A DNA stretch of 64,000 nt from Corynebacterium oculi (GCF_001412105.1 NZ_LKST01000002.1:248001-312000), one strand, 5' to 3'; counted from the stretch's first letter, positions 16,773 to 27,109 are shown. Notes: generated from the letters alone by a model not told the origin. Numbers and translations are program-made.

Positions 16773-18019
16773 ACCGCCTTTTCCTCGCCCTGCTTCTCTG
16801 CTGTTCCGCGTATTCTGCTTCATTTTTCACCCCCATTCCTCCGGCCCGGGCTGAGGAACGCTGCGCTGCCGGTGTCCCTCTCAACGGTGATATTCCGCCA
16901 GCCACCACGTTCGGATCGTCGCGGGCCTCCGGCGCGGGGATCACCGTGGCGGTTATTGACACCGGCGTGGCCCCGCACCCGCAGCTTCGCGATCTCATTG
17001 CGGGCTCTGACCTCGTCTCGCCGGAATCACCCAATCCTCTCAGTGATTGCGATGCTCACGGCACCATCGTGGCGGGAATCATCGCCTCGACGGATCGTGG
17101 CATTGCCCCGCGCAGCCGGATCCTCAGTATCCGCCAAACAAGCTCCACCTCCGCGCATGTCGATGACGTCTCCCGGGCTCAAGGAAGCCTCGCCTCCCTG
17201 GCTCAAGCCATCAGTGAGGCCGTGGATCGCGGCGCCCGCGTGATTAACGTCTCGGTGGTTGCGTGTTTGCCACCCGAACGTGCCCGTCACGTGAACACCC
17301 GCGTCCTCGACGCCGCCCTTCATCACGCGGAACAACGCGGGGTCGTAGTGGTCGCGGCGGCAGGAAACCGCTCTCCTCAGTGCCAGGATTCTTCCGTGGT
17401 CTATCCTGCGCACTCCCCCACCGTGGTATCCGTCGGGGCCCTCGACGATCCTCATGATTTAGCCGCCTATTCCCTGGCCGGGGGCGCCAATATTCTTTCC
17501 GCTCCGGGGAGAGTCACGGCTGGTCTCGATCCACGCGGCCCCGGCTGGATCACGGCGGTGGGAACCCCTGATACATCTGGTTTCGTCGCTTCCCCACAAG
17601 AACTCATCGGCACGAGCTTTGCCGCCCCGGTGATCTCGGGGATCATCGCGCTTCTTTTGGAGCAACACCCGGAGTACGCCCCCGCGCAGGTCCGCGCCCA
17701 TTTATTCTCCGTGGCCCAACCCCCACACGGGGCTATCGCCACGGACGATGTTCTCTCCGCCCGGATTCCCCCCGCCCCACCGGCACGCACGCTGCCCGTC
17801 CTTTCCTGCCCTTCCGCCCCGGATCCTCGCGCGCAGTCGCACACCCGGATTTTCGTGTTATCCCTCGGGCTTGCCGTGCTCTGCGCCGGCCTCGCCGGCG
17901 GCTTCGCTGCACGGTACCTGCCCTCGCGATTCCGCTCCTCACCGGAGCGGTCCCGAGAGCAAAATCACGGGACAGGTGAACTGCCCACAACGAAAGCCGG
18001 CGTGGGCCACCCCTCATAA
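16769..18019 (+). CDS. mycP: Mycosin, type VII secretion-associated serine protease
   Basis: A 416-residue secreted, membrane-anchored subtilisin-like protease (mycosin), a structural and regulatory component of ESX systems. A signal peptide (FLALLLCCSAYSASFF) leads into the S8 domain. The catalytic residues are Asp in VAVIDTGVAPHPQL, His in CDAHGTIVAGII, the oxyanion Asn in VVAAAGNRSPQC and Ser in GTSFAAPVISG. A C-terminal transmembrane helix (IFVLSLGLAVLCAGLAGG) and a short basic tail follow. The GTG at 16769 overlaps the eccD stop. It is convergent with eccB, overlapping it by six bases. Confidence 0.9.
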   Translation: MNRLFLALLLCCSAYSASFFTPIPPARAEERCAAGVPLNGDIPPATTFGSSRASGAGITVAVIDTGVAPHPQLRDLIAGSDLVSPESPNPLSDCDAHGTIVAGIIASTDRGIAPRSRILSIRQTSSTSAHVDDVSRAQGSLASLAQAISEAVDRGARVINVSVVACLPPERARHVNTRVLDAALHHAEQRGVVVVAAAGNRSPQCQDSSVVYPAHSPTVVSVGALDDPHDLAAYSLAGGANILSAPGRVTAGLDPRGPGWITAVGTPDTSGFVASPQELIGTSFAAPVISGIIALLLEQHPEYAPAQVRAHLFSVAQPPHGAIATDDVLSARIPPAPPARTLPVLSCPSAPDPRAQSHTRIFVLSLGLAVLCAGLAGGFAARYLPSRFRSSPERSREQNHGTGELPTTKAGVGHPS

Positions 18020-19315
18020 TCCCCGCAGCGCCTCTTCCTCGCTCAGCGGCGTCCCCTCGGGAAGCATCGCCAGCACGGGCCACCAGCCCGGAATAGGCTC
18101 CGGCAACCCCAACACGTCCACGGTTTCCTTGCTGGGGAGCCGATGCCGCACCCCATGCGCGGTCACCACGTGATACCCCGCGCCCGTGTCCACGGCAATT
18201 GCCCCACGCAGGTCGGCGGAAAATATCTCCGCCACGGCTAGGCGACTTTCTATCTCCCCGCGCTCCCCCTCGCTCTTCCAGCCCGGCTGCGGCAGCGTCA
18301 CTGGAACACGATCCGCCTCTGCGTACCCCACACCGCCCTCCGGCCCCATCACGCAAAGATCCGTGTCCTCCGGGTTGATGAATCGCATGGGGTGTTCCGG
18401 CAACCGCAAGGTGTTGGGTGCCTCCGGCCTTGCGGCCACCTGCGCGGGCGGAACAGTTCGGTTCACCGCGCCCATGTCCGTCAGCATGGCCGCCTGCTCC
18501 TCGGTGATCGCGTGAATCCCCTCGGGCTGGGATAACCACGCCTCGTCTCCGGCGCGCCACACCTCTGGGAGGCTTTCCGGGAAGGAAACGGGTTCTTGTT
18601 CCGTCATCGCCGTGATCATCGGGGCGGAGAGATCCCATATCGGAGTGTCGATCCCCGCGCCCAGGCGGCGGCGCACCACCACGCCCTCCGGGCTATCGGC
18701 GGGCGGCAGCGCCGCGCGCCCCTGGGCCGTCACCAGGTAGTCCACCGGGACCGGTCCGGAGGGATCGCGCAAAAGCACCGCGGCCTCCCGCTCCAGCGAG
18801 CGAGGCTGTCTCCCCAACTCCACGCTTATTCTCCCATGCCGCATGCAGACGGCCCAGGTTCGTGTCTCCTCCGGGGGCGCGGCGGGGGCGATGAAACCAG
18901 GGGCGTCGCTCATGCCCAGGGGGCGTCCGTGGCGCAGGGCTCCGAGTTCCTCGTCGCTGATATCCACGGGGTCCTCCGCCGCGCCCAGGGCGAGCCGCGC
19001 GGAGGATAGATTGGCGGCCGGATGCACCTCCTCACCGATACGCACATACAATGCCCCGCTGCTCGCCCGCAGCAGGGGATCATCTTCTCCCGGGCTGGGG
19101 TGGGGGTCAAGCACGGCGAGAAGCCCCGATCCCATCACCAGTAAAAGGGCGAGCACGGAGCCAAAGGCGGCCGCCCGGTGCCGCCTCGCTAGCGGATCAT
19201 GGATCATGCGTGCGTCCCCCAGCACAAGGCCGTGGTGCATTCTGCGCAAAAGAAACCGATGGCCCGAGACCTGGGCCTGCGTGGTGGGCGCGAGCATGGT
19301 GCGGTGTTGAGGCAT
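18014..19315 (-). CDS. eccB: Type VII secretion protein EccB
   Basis: A 433-residue protein beginning with the EccB signature PTTQAQVSGHRFLLRRMHHGLV, one transmembrane helix (residues 48-68) and a large extracytoplasmic domain with two conserved cysteines (WAVCMRHGR and TDLCVMGPEGGVGY). EccB is the periplasm-facing part of the ESX membrane complex. The start may be Met 1 (19315) or Met 7 (19297); the family usually begins just before PTT. It is transcribed toward mycP. Together with truA on one side and an expected rplM on the other, the set matches the ancestral ESX-4 locus. Confidence 0.88.
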   Translation of the reverse strand: MPQHRTMLAPTTQAQVSGHRFLLRRMHHGLVLGDARMIHDPLARRHRAAAFGSVLALLLVMGSGLLAVLDPHPSPGEDDPLLRASSGALYVRIGEEVHPAANLSSARLALGAAEDPVDISDEELGALRHGRPLGMSDAPGFIAPAAPPEETRTWAVCMRHGRISVELGRQPRSLEREAAVLLRDPSGPVPVDYLVTAQGRAALPPADSPEGVVVRRRLGAGIDTPIWDLSAPMITAMTEQEPVSFPESLPEVWRAGDEAWLSQPEGIHAITEEQAAMLTDMGAVNRTVPPAQVAARPEAPNTLRLPEHPMRFINPEDTDLCVMGPEGGVGYAEADRVPVTLPQPGWKSEGERGEIESRLAVAEIFSADLRGAIAVDTGAGYHVVTAHGVRHRLPSKETVDVLGLPEPIPGWWPVLAMLPEGTPLSEEEALRGL

Positions 19316-19421
19316 ACCCCGATAGCCTTCCCCCGAAGATGTATCCCTATCGGGGTTTACTATAGCACCCCGGCCGCACCACGAGAGATCCGCGCAAGAG
19401 GCCCGCGCGGATACAAAGGCG

Positions 19422-21944
19422 CTACTCTACCCTCGCGGGTGCCCCACCCTCGGTGATCTCCCCCTCGACCGGCCAATTCGCATCATTATCGGCGTCCTCG
19501 GTGGGCACGTCGGCGCGATTGTTCGGCTCCGTGGGGCGGTGGAAGTAGGGCTGGTTTTCTTCCTCCTCGGAGGTGGCCACCCCCGCCTCGCCCTTGGTAG
19601 GGATCGGGTGAAGTTCCTCCAGCGGCTCGGGCGAGTTACCGGGAGCCCTCATCTGCTCCAGCTCCTCATCGGTGAAGGCCTCGTTGACGGCAAAGATCGC
19701 CACGTTGTGATCCACGTACACCGTGGTCACGCCGGGGGTGCCCCACAGCCCGTCCATCATGCGCTCATTACGCGGCTGGGACATCCAGAAGTTCTCCGGT
19801 GAGATCACGATGTAATTCACGCCCATGCGCTCGGCGGCCTCGTCCACGTGGTTGCGCTCATTGGGCGCATCGGGATTGCCCGCGCCCAGGGCGTTGGGCC
19901 ACCAGTAGAGCAAACGGGTAGCGGAATCCTTGGAATCGGCGGGCCAATCGTAGTGACGCATGACCGTGGGCAGGGCGTTGTAGGCGTACATCCAGCTGTG
20001 GCCGTCGGCGGGTTCGCCCATGATGAGCCCCTCATAGGCGTGGGGCTGCTGGGCCAGCCAGTCGAAGGCCTTCAGGTCTATCTCGCTGACCATGCGATCA
20101 TCCTCCCGGGAAGCGTTGATCGCCCACTCCGCGCCCACCTTCATGTGCGACCACAGGTTCGCGTAGATCGCCCAGCTCACCGGCACCGCCAGCACGAGGG
20201 AAGCGATGATCGACCCGCGCGCCCACTTCCGCACCGGGGCCAGGCAGACCAGGCGAATCAATACCGCCACGCCGATCCCGGCGGCGGCCATCACGAGCAT
20301 GGCCACGGGAATGATGAGGCGGTGCGCCATAGAATAATGCAGGCCGCCGACGGCGCCGAGCATGTCGCCCCACGCGCCATCGAAGGGGCGCAGGGCGTTG
20401 ACCGCCAGCGCCAGGGAGAAGAGGTACAGCAGGGGAGCCCAGACGTTACGGCGCCAGACCAACAGCGCGAGCCCACCGATGAGCGCCGCCCAGAGCACCC
20501 AGGCGAGGTTGATGCCCTCAAAGGCATCCACGTGCCGGGTGTTCATCCACAGCACCTTGGCCCAGGCCTCCCCGTAGGAAATATCCTCCTCGCCGGAGAA
20601 GGCCACCACCTCCTCGGTGACCTCTGAGCCCATGAGGATCTGGGGCAGCAGCAACACCACCCCCACGGCGCCTGCGGTGCCCAGCAAAGCGACGTCGCGA
20701 AGCCGCGCCCTCAGCCCCCCGCGCGCTCCCTCGGCGGGGCGCGAGGGCACCCACACCAACCAGCACAGCCACCACAGCAACAGGGCGCTCACGATGATCG
20801 TGGCCGCCGAGGGGTGCATTTGTGTCACGCCCATGAGCGCCACCGCGGCGACAAAACCAAAGCGGGGGTTGCTTGGCACGTTCATAAAGAGAGCGATGAC
20901 CACGCCCGTGAGAGCCACCGCCGCCACGTACGGCCACGCGCCCACGTAATTACCCACCCAGTACCCCGCCGGAGCGCCGAAGATCATGAATCCCGCCAGG
21001 GCCGCGCCCAGCTGCGCCGTGATGGAACGGCTCCGCATCATCTTCCACGCCAGCAGGCCCACGGACAGCGGGAAGCCCACGCCGGGGATCACCGCGCTGG
21101 CCACGTTCACGGCCTCGATGGGGGATACTCCCCCGATCTGGGCGATGAAGTAGGTGCCCGCATGCCAGCCGCTGGGATAGAACATCGCGGCCTGGGTCTC
21201 GATGTTATGCAGCTCGCCCATCCGGGTGGGAGAAGCCACGCCAGCTTCCATGATCCAGCGCACCACGTTGGCGTGCCATTGCACGTCCCAGCCTTGAAAG
21301 ACGTTGTTGAGCCCCTCCGGCGCGCGAGCGATGAAGCCCAGTGACTTACCGATGATGATGTGCGCCCCCGCGACCACCCCCACAGCCGGGATGATCCAGG
21401 CGGGGTCGAGGAGGCTCCCCCGACGCCGCTGCGGATCCAGCCACCACTCCCGCTGCGTCCACCGCGGTGTGGGCTGCCGCTCCTCCTCCGGCTCGGCTCG
21501 ACGCGGTGCGGCGGGCAACAGCACCGCCTTATACCGCTTGGGGCGAGCGGCAAGCCCCGTGGCCTGCGCCACGGCGGAGGCGTCATCGAGAATATCCGCG
21601 CCTGCGGGAAGATGTACCACGGTAACGGCGAGATCGCGCCCCTTATCCCGAGGTTTCCTGCGCCACACGCGGCGCCCCTTGCCGTAACCAAACCGGCGTG
21701 CGTAGCCGCAGCGCCATCCCAGGGCCAGCAGCATCAGGAAAAGCCATAGGCTCGTGACCGAGAGGAGATCATAACGCCACGGGGTCAACCCGATGAGCCA
21801 GGCGGCTAGGCCAAACACGCCAAAGCTCACCGGCATCGCCGCCGCCGCAGCCCACGGGGCTTTGATCCCGGAGGCCCAGCTCAGGAGGAATCCCGGCAGG
21901 GTAAAGATCAGTACCGCGAGATAGGCGATCTGGGCAGTATCCAT
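19422..21944 (-). CDS. Large polytopic membrane protein, DUF6541-like
   Basis: An 840-residue membrane protein with about 13-14 predicted helices in the first 600 residues, beginning MDTAQIAYLAVLIFTLPGFLLSW, then a long soluble C-terminal domain (WLAQQPHAYEGLIMGEPADGH... VDHNVAIFAVNEAF) and an acidic tail. This layout fits the actinobacterial DUF6541 family next to truA and ESX-4, and resembles GT-C-type cell-envelope glycosyltransferases. A glycan or arabinan function is inference from fold type only. The ATG at 21944 is chosen because an upstream in-frame extension is not hydrophobic and overlaps nothing conserved. Confidence 0.65.
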   Translation of the reverse strand: MDTAQIAYLAVLIFTLPGFLLSWASGIKAPWAAAAAMPVSFGVFGLAAWLIGLTPWRYDLLSVTSLWLFLMLLALGWRCGYARRFGYGKGRRVWRRKPRDKGRDLAVTVVHLPAGADILDDASAVAQATGLAARPKRYKAVLLPAAPRRAEPEEERQPTPRWTQREWWLDPQRRRGSLLDPAWIIPAVGVVAGAHIIIGKSLGFIARAPEGLNNVFQGWDVQWHANVVRWIMEAGVASPTRMGELHNIETQAAMFYPSGWHAGTYFIAQIGGVSPIEAVNVASAVIPGVGFPLSVGLLAWKMMRSRSITAQLGAALAGFMIFGAPAGYWVGNYVGAWPYVAAVALTGVVIALFMNVPSNPRFGFVAAVALMGVTQMHPSAATIIVSALLLWWLCWLVWVPSRPAEGARGGLRARLRDVALLGTAGAVGVVLLLPQILMGSEVTEEVVAFSGEEDISYGEAWAKVLWMNTRHVDAFEGINLAWVLWAALIGGLALLVWRRNVWAPLLYLFSLALAVNALRPFDGAWGDMLGAVGGLHYSMAHRLIIPVAMLVMAAAGIGVAVLIRLVCLAPVRKWARGSIIASLVLAVPVSWAIYANLWSHMKVGAEWAINASREDDRMVSEIDLKAFDWLAQQPHAYEGLIMGEPADGHSWMYAYNALPTVMRHYDWPADSKDSATRLLYWWPNALGAGNPDAPNERNHVDEAAERMGVNYIVISPENFWMSQPRNERMMDGLWGTPGVTTVYVDHNVAIFAVNEAFTDEELEQMRAPGNSPEPLEELHPIPTKGEAGVATSEEEENQPYFHRPTEPNNRADVPTEDADNDANWPVEGEITEGGAPARVE

Positions 21945-21987
21945 GGAGCGAGGCCTCGTGGTCCTTTCTTGGGGTTGTGTGCAGCCC

Positions 21988-22878
21988 CTAAAGTGTATCG
22001 GTACCCAGGGCCTGGGAGGGGAGCGCCGCACGCCGATCCCGGGTCACCAACGCCCGAGCGGCTAGTTCCCGATCACTAGGATAGTCCACCCCCACCAGGC
22101 TCAGCCCCTTGGCCGCCGCCACGGGAACACGGGGAGAGCGCCGCCGCTCCTCCAGCAAACCCAGGGCGGTCTCGGGGGCGAATCTTCCCTCCCCCGCCGC
22201 CAGGCAGCACCCCACTAGGGCACGCACCATCGACCAACAAAAGGCGTCCGCGATCACCTCCGCCTCATAAAGATAGGGTTCGAGCGGAGTGGAGGCATCG
22301 CGCCAACGCAACGCCTGAAGATCGCGCACCGTGGTGGCATGGGGCTTGGCCTTGCAGAAGGCCGCGAAATCGTGCAGGCCCACCAGGTGATCCGCCGTGG
22401 ACTGCATGAGAGCCAGATCCACGCGCTTGGGCCAGGCCGTAGTGTCCCGCGCCCGGGTGGGCAGCGCCCCGCCGGGGGCCGTGGTCACGCGGTAGAGGTA
22501 GCGGCGTCGTAAAGCAGAAAACCGTGCGTCGAAGCCCTCCGGGGCAAGAGAGCAGGAACTGAGACGCACGTCTTCCGGGAGTAGGCGCGACAATCGACGC
22601 ACCAGCCGCCCCGGATCGCCTTCGATGGAGCGCTGGTTCAAGCACTCGGCGGGCACGTCCGCGTGGGCCACCTGCCCCGCCGCGTGCACCCCGGCGTCCG
22701 TCCGTCCCGCCACGGTCAGGCTCACTGGCACCCGCAGCACCAGCGAGAGCGCGTCCTCCACCGCACCCTGCACCGTGCGCAGGGACTCATCCTTCTGCCG
22801 GGCCCAGCCGTGAAAATCCGTGCCATCATAGGCCAGGTCCAGCCTCAGCCGTACCGTGGCGGTCACCGACGCCACCAC
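21988..22878 (-). CDS. truA: tRNA pseudouridine(38-40) synthase
   Basis: A 296-residue TruA that isomerises uridines 38-40 in tRNA anticodon arms. Motifs are LDLAYDGTDFHGWARQ at the N terminus, the catalytic Asp in TVAGRTDAGVHAAGQVAHAD, and YLYRVTT plus FCWSMVRALVG in the second half. The start is a GTG (22878, or 22875/22866), overlapping the upstream membrane protein gene by up to 16 bases. It follows rplQ and that membrane protein in the conserved actinobacterial order. Confidence 0.93.
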   Translation of the reverse strand: MVASVTATVRLRLDLAYDGTDFHGWARQKDESLRTVQGAVEDALSLVLRVPVSLTVAGRTDAGVHAAGQVAHADVPAECLNQRSIEGDPGRLVRRLSRLLPEDVRLSSCSLAPEGFDARFSALRRRYLYRVTTAPGGALPTRARDTTAWPKRVDLALMQSTADHLVGLHDFAAFCKAKPHATTVRDLQALRWRDASTPLEPYLYEAEVIADAFCWSMVRALVGCCLAAGEGRFAPETALGLLEERRRSPRVPVAAAKGLSLVGVDYPSDRELAARALVTRDRRAALPSQALGTDTL

Positions 22879-23543
22879 CCCGAGGCCACCGCCAGAAGCC
22901 AGAGGGCGGGGGCGTCGATCGCCATGCGCTGATACAGCCCCACGGGGTTGTCATACCCGGTGCCGAAGGCCGCTGCGACCGTGAGCAGCGCGCCCAGCAC
23001 CGAGACCCCCAGAAGCACCCACGTCACCGGCAGGAGCGGCCCGTTCAATGCGGCGGTGGCGCGTTGAGCCTCATCGACCATCGCGCGCTGTCGCCGCGCC
23101 GTCACGGCCGCCGACGCCATCACGAACCACATCGACGCCACCGCGGCGGCCTCAAGGGCATAGTGCAGGCCTGGGTAACGCGAGGGTTCTGCCGTCAGCG
23201 CCATCGTGCTCAAGAACCCAGCCGCGATCAGGCCCACGCCCATCGTCACCGCCCCGGACAACGCGCGGCGCTGCCGAATGACATGCACCCCCGCGGCCGC
23301 CAGCATCATCGCAGCGAACGCTCCCGCAAACTGAAACCACAGGTAATGCGGGCTGCACGCCACGCGCGGGGCAAAGAAATCCTCCACCGGGACGCACTCG
23401 GGCACCCGCAAATCTGCCACCATGTTCAGGCGGGGCAGATACTCCCCCTGCCAAGCGATCGCGGCGGCGATCCTCCCCCCGTACCAAGCCGCTAAGGCCA
23501 ATAGGAGGAAAAGAGCCGGGCTTCTTCTCGATGTGTGCTTCAC
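22863..23543 (-). CDS. Membrane protein, DUF998-like
   Basis: A 226-residue membrane protein with six predicted helices: LFLLLALAAWYGG at the N terminus, FQFAGAFAAMMLAAAGV, AVTMGVGLIAAGFLS, AAAVASMWFVMASAAV, TWVLLGVSVLGALL and the last near APALWLLAVASG. The GTG at 23543 (VKHTSRRS) gives a normal N-in signal-anchor; the longer upstream frame crosses a probable terminator. The helix arrangement resembles DUF998 proteins, whose function is not known. It overlaps truA and may be co-translated with it. Confidence 0.65.
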   Translation of the reverse strand: MKHTSRRSPALFLLLALAAWYGGRIAAAIAWQGEYLPRLNMVADLRVPECVPVEDFFAPRVACSPHYLWFQFAGAFAAMMLAAAGVHVIRQRRALSGAVTMGVGLIAAGFLSTMALTAEPSRYPGLHYALEAAAVASMWFVMASAAVTARRQRAMVDEAQRATAALNGPLLPVTWVLLGVSVLGALLTVAAAFGTGYDNPVGLYQRMAIDAPALWLLAVASGWWRR

Positions 23544-23576
23544 ACGCAGCACCCTACCGGAAGGCCGGGACGCAAA

Positions 23577-23617
23577 GGAGCCGGGCAGGAACATCATAAG
23601 TGCCCCTGCCCGGCTCC
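23577..23617 (-). terminator. Probable terminator after rplQ
   Basis: A 13-bp perfect stem, GGAGCCGGGCAGG / CCTGCCCGGCTCC, with a 15-base loop, located between the rplQ stop and the next gene. On the minus strand it is followed by CTTTGCG, a short T-run. Confidence 0.65.
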
Positions 23618-23670
23618 TCACGAAACGACCACGCGACTTGGCCCCATACCGGGGCCGCACCGCAGGGAGA

Positions 23671-24177
23671 TTACTTCTCCTCGGCCTCCGGCTGCGCCTC
23701 AGAGTCGGCGGACTCAGCGGACTCGGTGGCCGGAGTGGTTTCCTCGGTAGCCTCCTCGGCTGCCTCGGCCTGCGCGGCTTCCTTGGAGGCGGCGGCGCGG
23801 GTGGCCTCGGTGCTCACGGTCTCCTCCAGTACCAGGGAGATCTGAGACATCGGGGCGTTATCGCCGCGGCGGTTCTCCAGCTTCACGATGCGGGTGTAAC
23901 CACCCTCGCGGCCCTCGAACTGGGGGGCCAGCTCGTTGAAGAGGTGAGCCACAACGTCCTTGTGGGGCACCTTCTTGAGCACCTCGCGGCGATCCGCCAG
24001 GGTGCCTCGCTTGGCCTTGGTGATGAGCTTCTCCGCGTAGGGGCGAAGCATCTTGGCCCGTGCATCGGTGGTCTTGATGGCACCGTGCTCGAACAGCTGC
24101 GCAGCCAGGTTAGACAGAATCTTCCGCTGGTTGCTGGCAGAGCCGCCGAGCCGTGCGCCCTTCTTCGGGGTAGGCAT
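23671..24177 (-). CDS. rplQ: 50S ribosomal protein L17
   Basis: A 168-residue L17. The conserved domain ([21 protein letters not shown] to [16 protein letters not shown]) occupies residues 1-118. A long Ala/Glu-rich tail follows ([16 protein letters not shown]...), an extension common in actinobacterial L17. It is the last gene of the rpsM-rpsK-rpsD-rpoA-rplQ run, 39 bases after rpoA, and is followed by a probable terminator. Confidence 0.96.
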   Translation of the reverse strand: MPTPKKGARLGGSASNQRKILSNLAAQLFEHGAIKTTDARAKMLRPYAEKLITKAKRGTLADRREVLKKVPHKDVVAHLFNELAPQFEGREGGYTRIVKLENRRGDNAPMSQISLVLEETVSTEATRAAASKEAAQAEAAEEATEETTPATESAESADSEAQPEAEEK

Positions 24178-24216
24178 GAATAACTCCTCGGGTGAAAGTT
24201 GAGTTGAGCGGGCGTC

Positions 24217-25233
24217 TTACTCTTCGGTATCTTCCGCTTCGTCATCCACGTAGTCGCCGGTGGCGGCGTCGTATCCCTCAAGCACCGTCGGATCGAAGTC
24301 GTCCGGGGCGTCCTTGAGGGTCAGACCCAGGTTGGCGAGCTTGATCTTGACCTCGTTGATGGACTTCTGCCCAAAGTTGCGGATATCCAGCAGATCGGAC
24401 TCGGTGCACTCCGCGAGTTCACCGACGGTGTGGATCTCCTGGCGCTTCAGGCAGTTGTATGACCGAACGGAAAAGTTGAGGTCCTCGATCGGCGTCCCAT
24501 AGGCGGCCATGAACTCGGACTCCCGCGGGGAGGGGCCGATCTCGATGCCCTCGGCGGAGGTGTTGAGCTCATGCGCGAGGCCGAACAGCTCCACGAGCGT
24601 CTTGCCCGCGGAGGCCATCGCGTTGCGCGGGGAGATGGAGTTCTTGGTTTCCACGTCAATGATCAGCTTGTCAAAGTCCGTGCGCTGCTCCACACGGGTG
24701 GCCTCAACCTTGTAGCTGACCTTGAGCACGGGGGAATAAATCTGATCCACCGGAATCCGGCCGATCTCTCCCCCGCCCGTGGCGGCCGCCGGCACGTAGC
24801 CGCGACCGCGCTCCACGATGAACTCGATCTCCAGGCTGCCCTGCTCATTGAGGGTGGCGATGTGCAGATCCGGGTTGTGGATCTCCACGCCGGCGGGGGG
24901 CTGAATGTCCCCCGCCGTGATCTCGCCCTCGCCCTGCTTGCTCAGGTACATCACCACGGGCTCCTCGGAATCCGAGGACAGCACCATGGACTTGATGTTC
25001 AAGATGATGTCAGAAACATCTTCCTTCACACCGTTGATCGTGGTGAACTCGTGGAGCACGCCGTCGATCTTCACGCTGGTCACCGCCGCGCCCGGAATGG
25101 ACGAGAGCAGGGTGCGACGCAACGAATTGCCCAGGGTGTAGCCGAAGCCCGGCTCCAGCGGCTCGATGACAAACCGGGAGCGGGACTCCTCCACAACCTC
25201 TTCGGTGAGGGTGGGTCGCTGAGAAATAAGCAT
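24217..25233 (-). CDS. rpoA: RNA polymerase alpha subunit
   Basis: A 338-residue RpoA. The N-terminal dimerisation domain ([31 protein letters not shown]) assembles RNA polymerase. The C-terminal domain ([24 protein letters not shown]... [13 protein letters not shown]) contacts UP elements and activators. The length is normal and the acidic tail (DDEAEDTEE) is typical of actinobacteria. It lies 69 bases after rpsD. Confidence 0.97.
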   Translation of the reverse strand: MLISQRPTLTEEVVEESRSRFVIEPLEPGFGYTLGNSLRRTLLSSIPGAAVTSVKIDGVLHEFTTINGVKEDVSDIILNIKSMVLSSDSEEPVVMYLSKQGEGEITAGDIQPPAGVEIHNPDLHIATLNEQGSLEIEFIVERGRGYVPAAATGGGEIGRIPVDQIYSPVLKVSYKVEATRVEQRTDFDKLIIDVETKNSISPRNAMASAGKTLVELFGLAHELNTSAEGIEIGPSPRESEFMAAYGTPIEDLNFSVRSYNCLKRQEIHTVGELAECTESDLLDIRNFGQKSINEVKIKLANLGLTLKDAPDDFDPTVLEGYDAATGDYVDDEAEDTEE

Positions 25234-25302
25234 GGGACTCTCCTTTGGCGCCCGCTATTTGACGCCGATAGACGGAAAGGGATGGATGACAAAAACGAAG
25301 GG

Positions 25303-25908
25303 TTACTTCGAGTAGAGCTCGACGATGAGCTGCTCTTGCAGCGGAACGTCGATCTGTGCGCGCTCGGGCAACTGGTGCACGAGGATGCGCAGGGTGTCCG
25401 GGACGACCTGAATCCAGGCCGGCACGATGGCGTCGGCAAGCTGCTCCTGGGCCTCTTCAAACCACTGCATCTTGCGGGAACGCTCGCGCACATCAATGAT
25501 GTCGTACCGCGAGACGCGGAACGAGGGAACATCGATCTTCTTGCCGTTCACGGTGAAGTGGCCGTGGGAAACGAGCTGACGAGCCTGGCGGCGGGTGCGC
25601 GCCAGACCAGCGCGGTACACCACGTTATCCAGGCGGGACTCCAGCAGAACCAGCAGGTTCTCGCCGGTCTTGCCGGGCAGGCGGTTAGCCTCCTGGTAGT
25701 AGCGGCGGAACTGCTTCTCCATCACGCCGTAGGTGAAGCGAGCCTTCTGCTTCTCCTGCAACTGGAGCAGGTACTCGGACTCCTTGATGCGAGCGCGACC
25801 AGCCTGACCCGGGGGGTACGGGCGGCGCTCGAAGGACATATCGCCGCCGACGAGATCAACGCGGAGACGGCGAGACTTACGGGTTGCGGGGCCGGTGTAA
25901 CGAGCCAT
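25303..25908 (-). CDS. rpsD: 30S ribosomal protein S4
   Basis: A 201-residue S4, a primary 16S rRNA binder and often an autoregulator. The N terminus is MARYTGPATRKSRRLRVDL and the S4 RNA-binding motif is LDNVVYRAGLARTRRQARQL followed by VSHGHFTVNG. The zinc-binding cysteines found in some S4 proteins are absent, as in other corynebacterial copies. It lies 22 bases after rpsK. Confidence 0.96.
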   Translation of the reverse strand: MARYTGPATRKSRRLRVDLVGGDMSFERRPYPPGQAGRARIKESEYLLQLQEKQKARFTYGVMEKQFRRYYQEANRLPGKTGENLLVLLESRLDNVVYRAGLARTRRQARQLVSHGHFTVNGKKIDVPSFRVSRYDIIDVRERSRKMQWFEEAQEQLADAIVPAWIQVVPDTLRILVHQLPERAQIDVPLQEQLIVELYSK

Positions 25909-25930
25909 AGTTAGTTACCTTTCCTTTCCC

Positions 25931-26335
25931 TTAAACGCGGCGACGCTTCGGCGGGCGGCAGCCGTTGTGCGGATGCGGCGTCACGTCGGAGATCGAGTTG
26001 ACCTCAAGGCCGGCGGCCTGGAGGGAACGGATAGCGGTTTCACGGCCCGAGCCCGGACCCTTGACGAACACATCGACCTTCTTCATGCCGTGATCCATCG
26101 CCTTGCGGGCGGCGTTCTCGGCGGCCAGCTGCGCGGCAAACGGGGTGGACTTACGGGAGCCCTTGAAACCCACGTGGCCGGAGGAAGCCCAGGAGATCAC
26201 GTCGCCGTTGGGGGCGGTGATGGACACGATGGTGTTGTTGAAGGTGGACTTGATGTAGGCGTGGCCCTGGGCCACGTTCTTCTTGACGGCGCGGCGGCCA
26301 GTGCGGCGGGCGCCAGAGCGAGTCTTCGGAGGCAT
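25931..26335 (-). CDS. rpsK: 30S ribosomal protein S11
   Basis: A 134-residue S11 with [20 protein letters not shown] and the C-terminal [19 protein letters not shown]. It contributes to the platform and mRNA path of the small subunit. It lies 3 bases after rpsM and is clearly co-transcribed. Confidence 0.96.
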   Translation of the reverse strand: MPPKTRSGARRTGRRAVKKNVAQGHAYIKSTFNNTIVSITAPNGDVISWASSGHVGFKGSRKSTPFAAQLAAENAARKAMDHGMKKVDVFVKGPGSGRETAIRSLQAAGLEVNSISDVTPHPHNGCRPPKRRRV

Positions 26336-26338
26336 AGA

Positions 26339-26707
26339 TTACTTCTTCTTTCCGGCGATCGTCTTCTTCGGGCCCTTACGGGTGCGGGCGTTGGTCTTGG
26401 TGCGCTGACCGCGCACGGGCAGACCGCGACGGTGACGCAGACCCTGGTAACTTCCGATCTCAATCTTGCGACGAATATCGGCCTGAACCTGGCGGCGGAG
26501 GTCACCCTCCACCTTCCAGGAAGCCTCAATCACGTCACGCAGAGCAGAAAGCTGCTCGTCGTTGAGGTCATCGGTGCGCAGGTCGGGAGAGATGCCGGTC
26601 TCCTCAAGCAGCTTGGCCGAACGGGCCGGGCCGATGCCGTAGATGTAGGTGAGTGCAACCTCCATGCGCTTATTGCGCGGGAGATCCACACCAGCAAGAC
26701 GTGCCAT
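26339..26707 (-). CDS. rpsM: 30S ribosomal protein S13
   Basis: A 122-residue S13: [19 protein letters not shown], the helix-two-turns-helix ([17 protein letters not shown]) and the basic tail ([19 protein letters not shown]) reaching toward the P site. It is preceded by infA with no rpmJ in between, unlike many actinobacteria. Confidence 0.96.
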   Translation of the reverse strand: MARLAGVDLPRNKRMEVALTYIYGIGPARSAKLLEETGISPDLRTDDLNDEQLSALRDVIEASWKVEGDLRRQVQADIRRKIEIGSYQGLRHRRGLPVRGQRTKTNARTRKGPKKTIAGKKK

Positions 26708-26890
26708 GTGGCAGTACCTTTCCGGTTGTTACGGTGGTTTTCTCCCCGCTCACCCCTACCACGCAGCGCTGTATCCGGGCCGTAGCCGGACCGTGGGCTG
26801 TGATACATAGGGCTCCAGCCACCGTGGCCGAAGGTTGTGCAGCCTCCCGCGCGACAACACGGAAAGCCTGGAGCAAGGAGGCGAAATTAC

Positions 26891-27109
26891 TTACTTGTAG
26901 CGGTAGACGATGCGGCCGCGGGAAAGATCGTAGGGAGAAAGCTCCACCACGACGCGATCCTCCGGCAGGATACGGATATAGTGCTGGCGCATCTTCCCAC
27001 TGATGTGGGCGAGAACCTGGTGACCATTATCGAGCTCGACCTTGAACATTGCGTTCGGCAGGGGCTCGATGACCCGACCCTCTACCTCGATGGCGCCTTC
27101 CTTTGCCAT
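26891..27109 (-). CDS. infA: Translation initiation factor IF-1
   Basis: A 72-residue OB-fold protein, [17 protein letters not shown]... to GRIVYRYK, identical in layout to other bacterial IF-1. The start at 27109 matches the family; an in-frame ATG three codons upstream is ignored. A long leader (about 130 bases) precedes it. It heads the rpsM-rplQ run, 183 bases away. Confidence 0.95.
   Translation of the reverse strand: MAKEGAIEVEGRVIEPLPNAMFKVELDNGHQVLAHISGKMRQHYIRILPEDRVVVELSPYDLSRGRIVYRYK

Noticed and set aside
24571..25914. 447-codon plus-strand frame opposite rpoA and rpsD
   Set aside because: Typical long antisense frame of a high-GC genome. His/Leu-rich with no domain, covering two certain genes.
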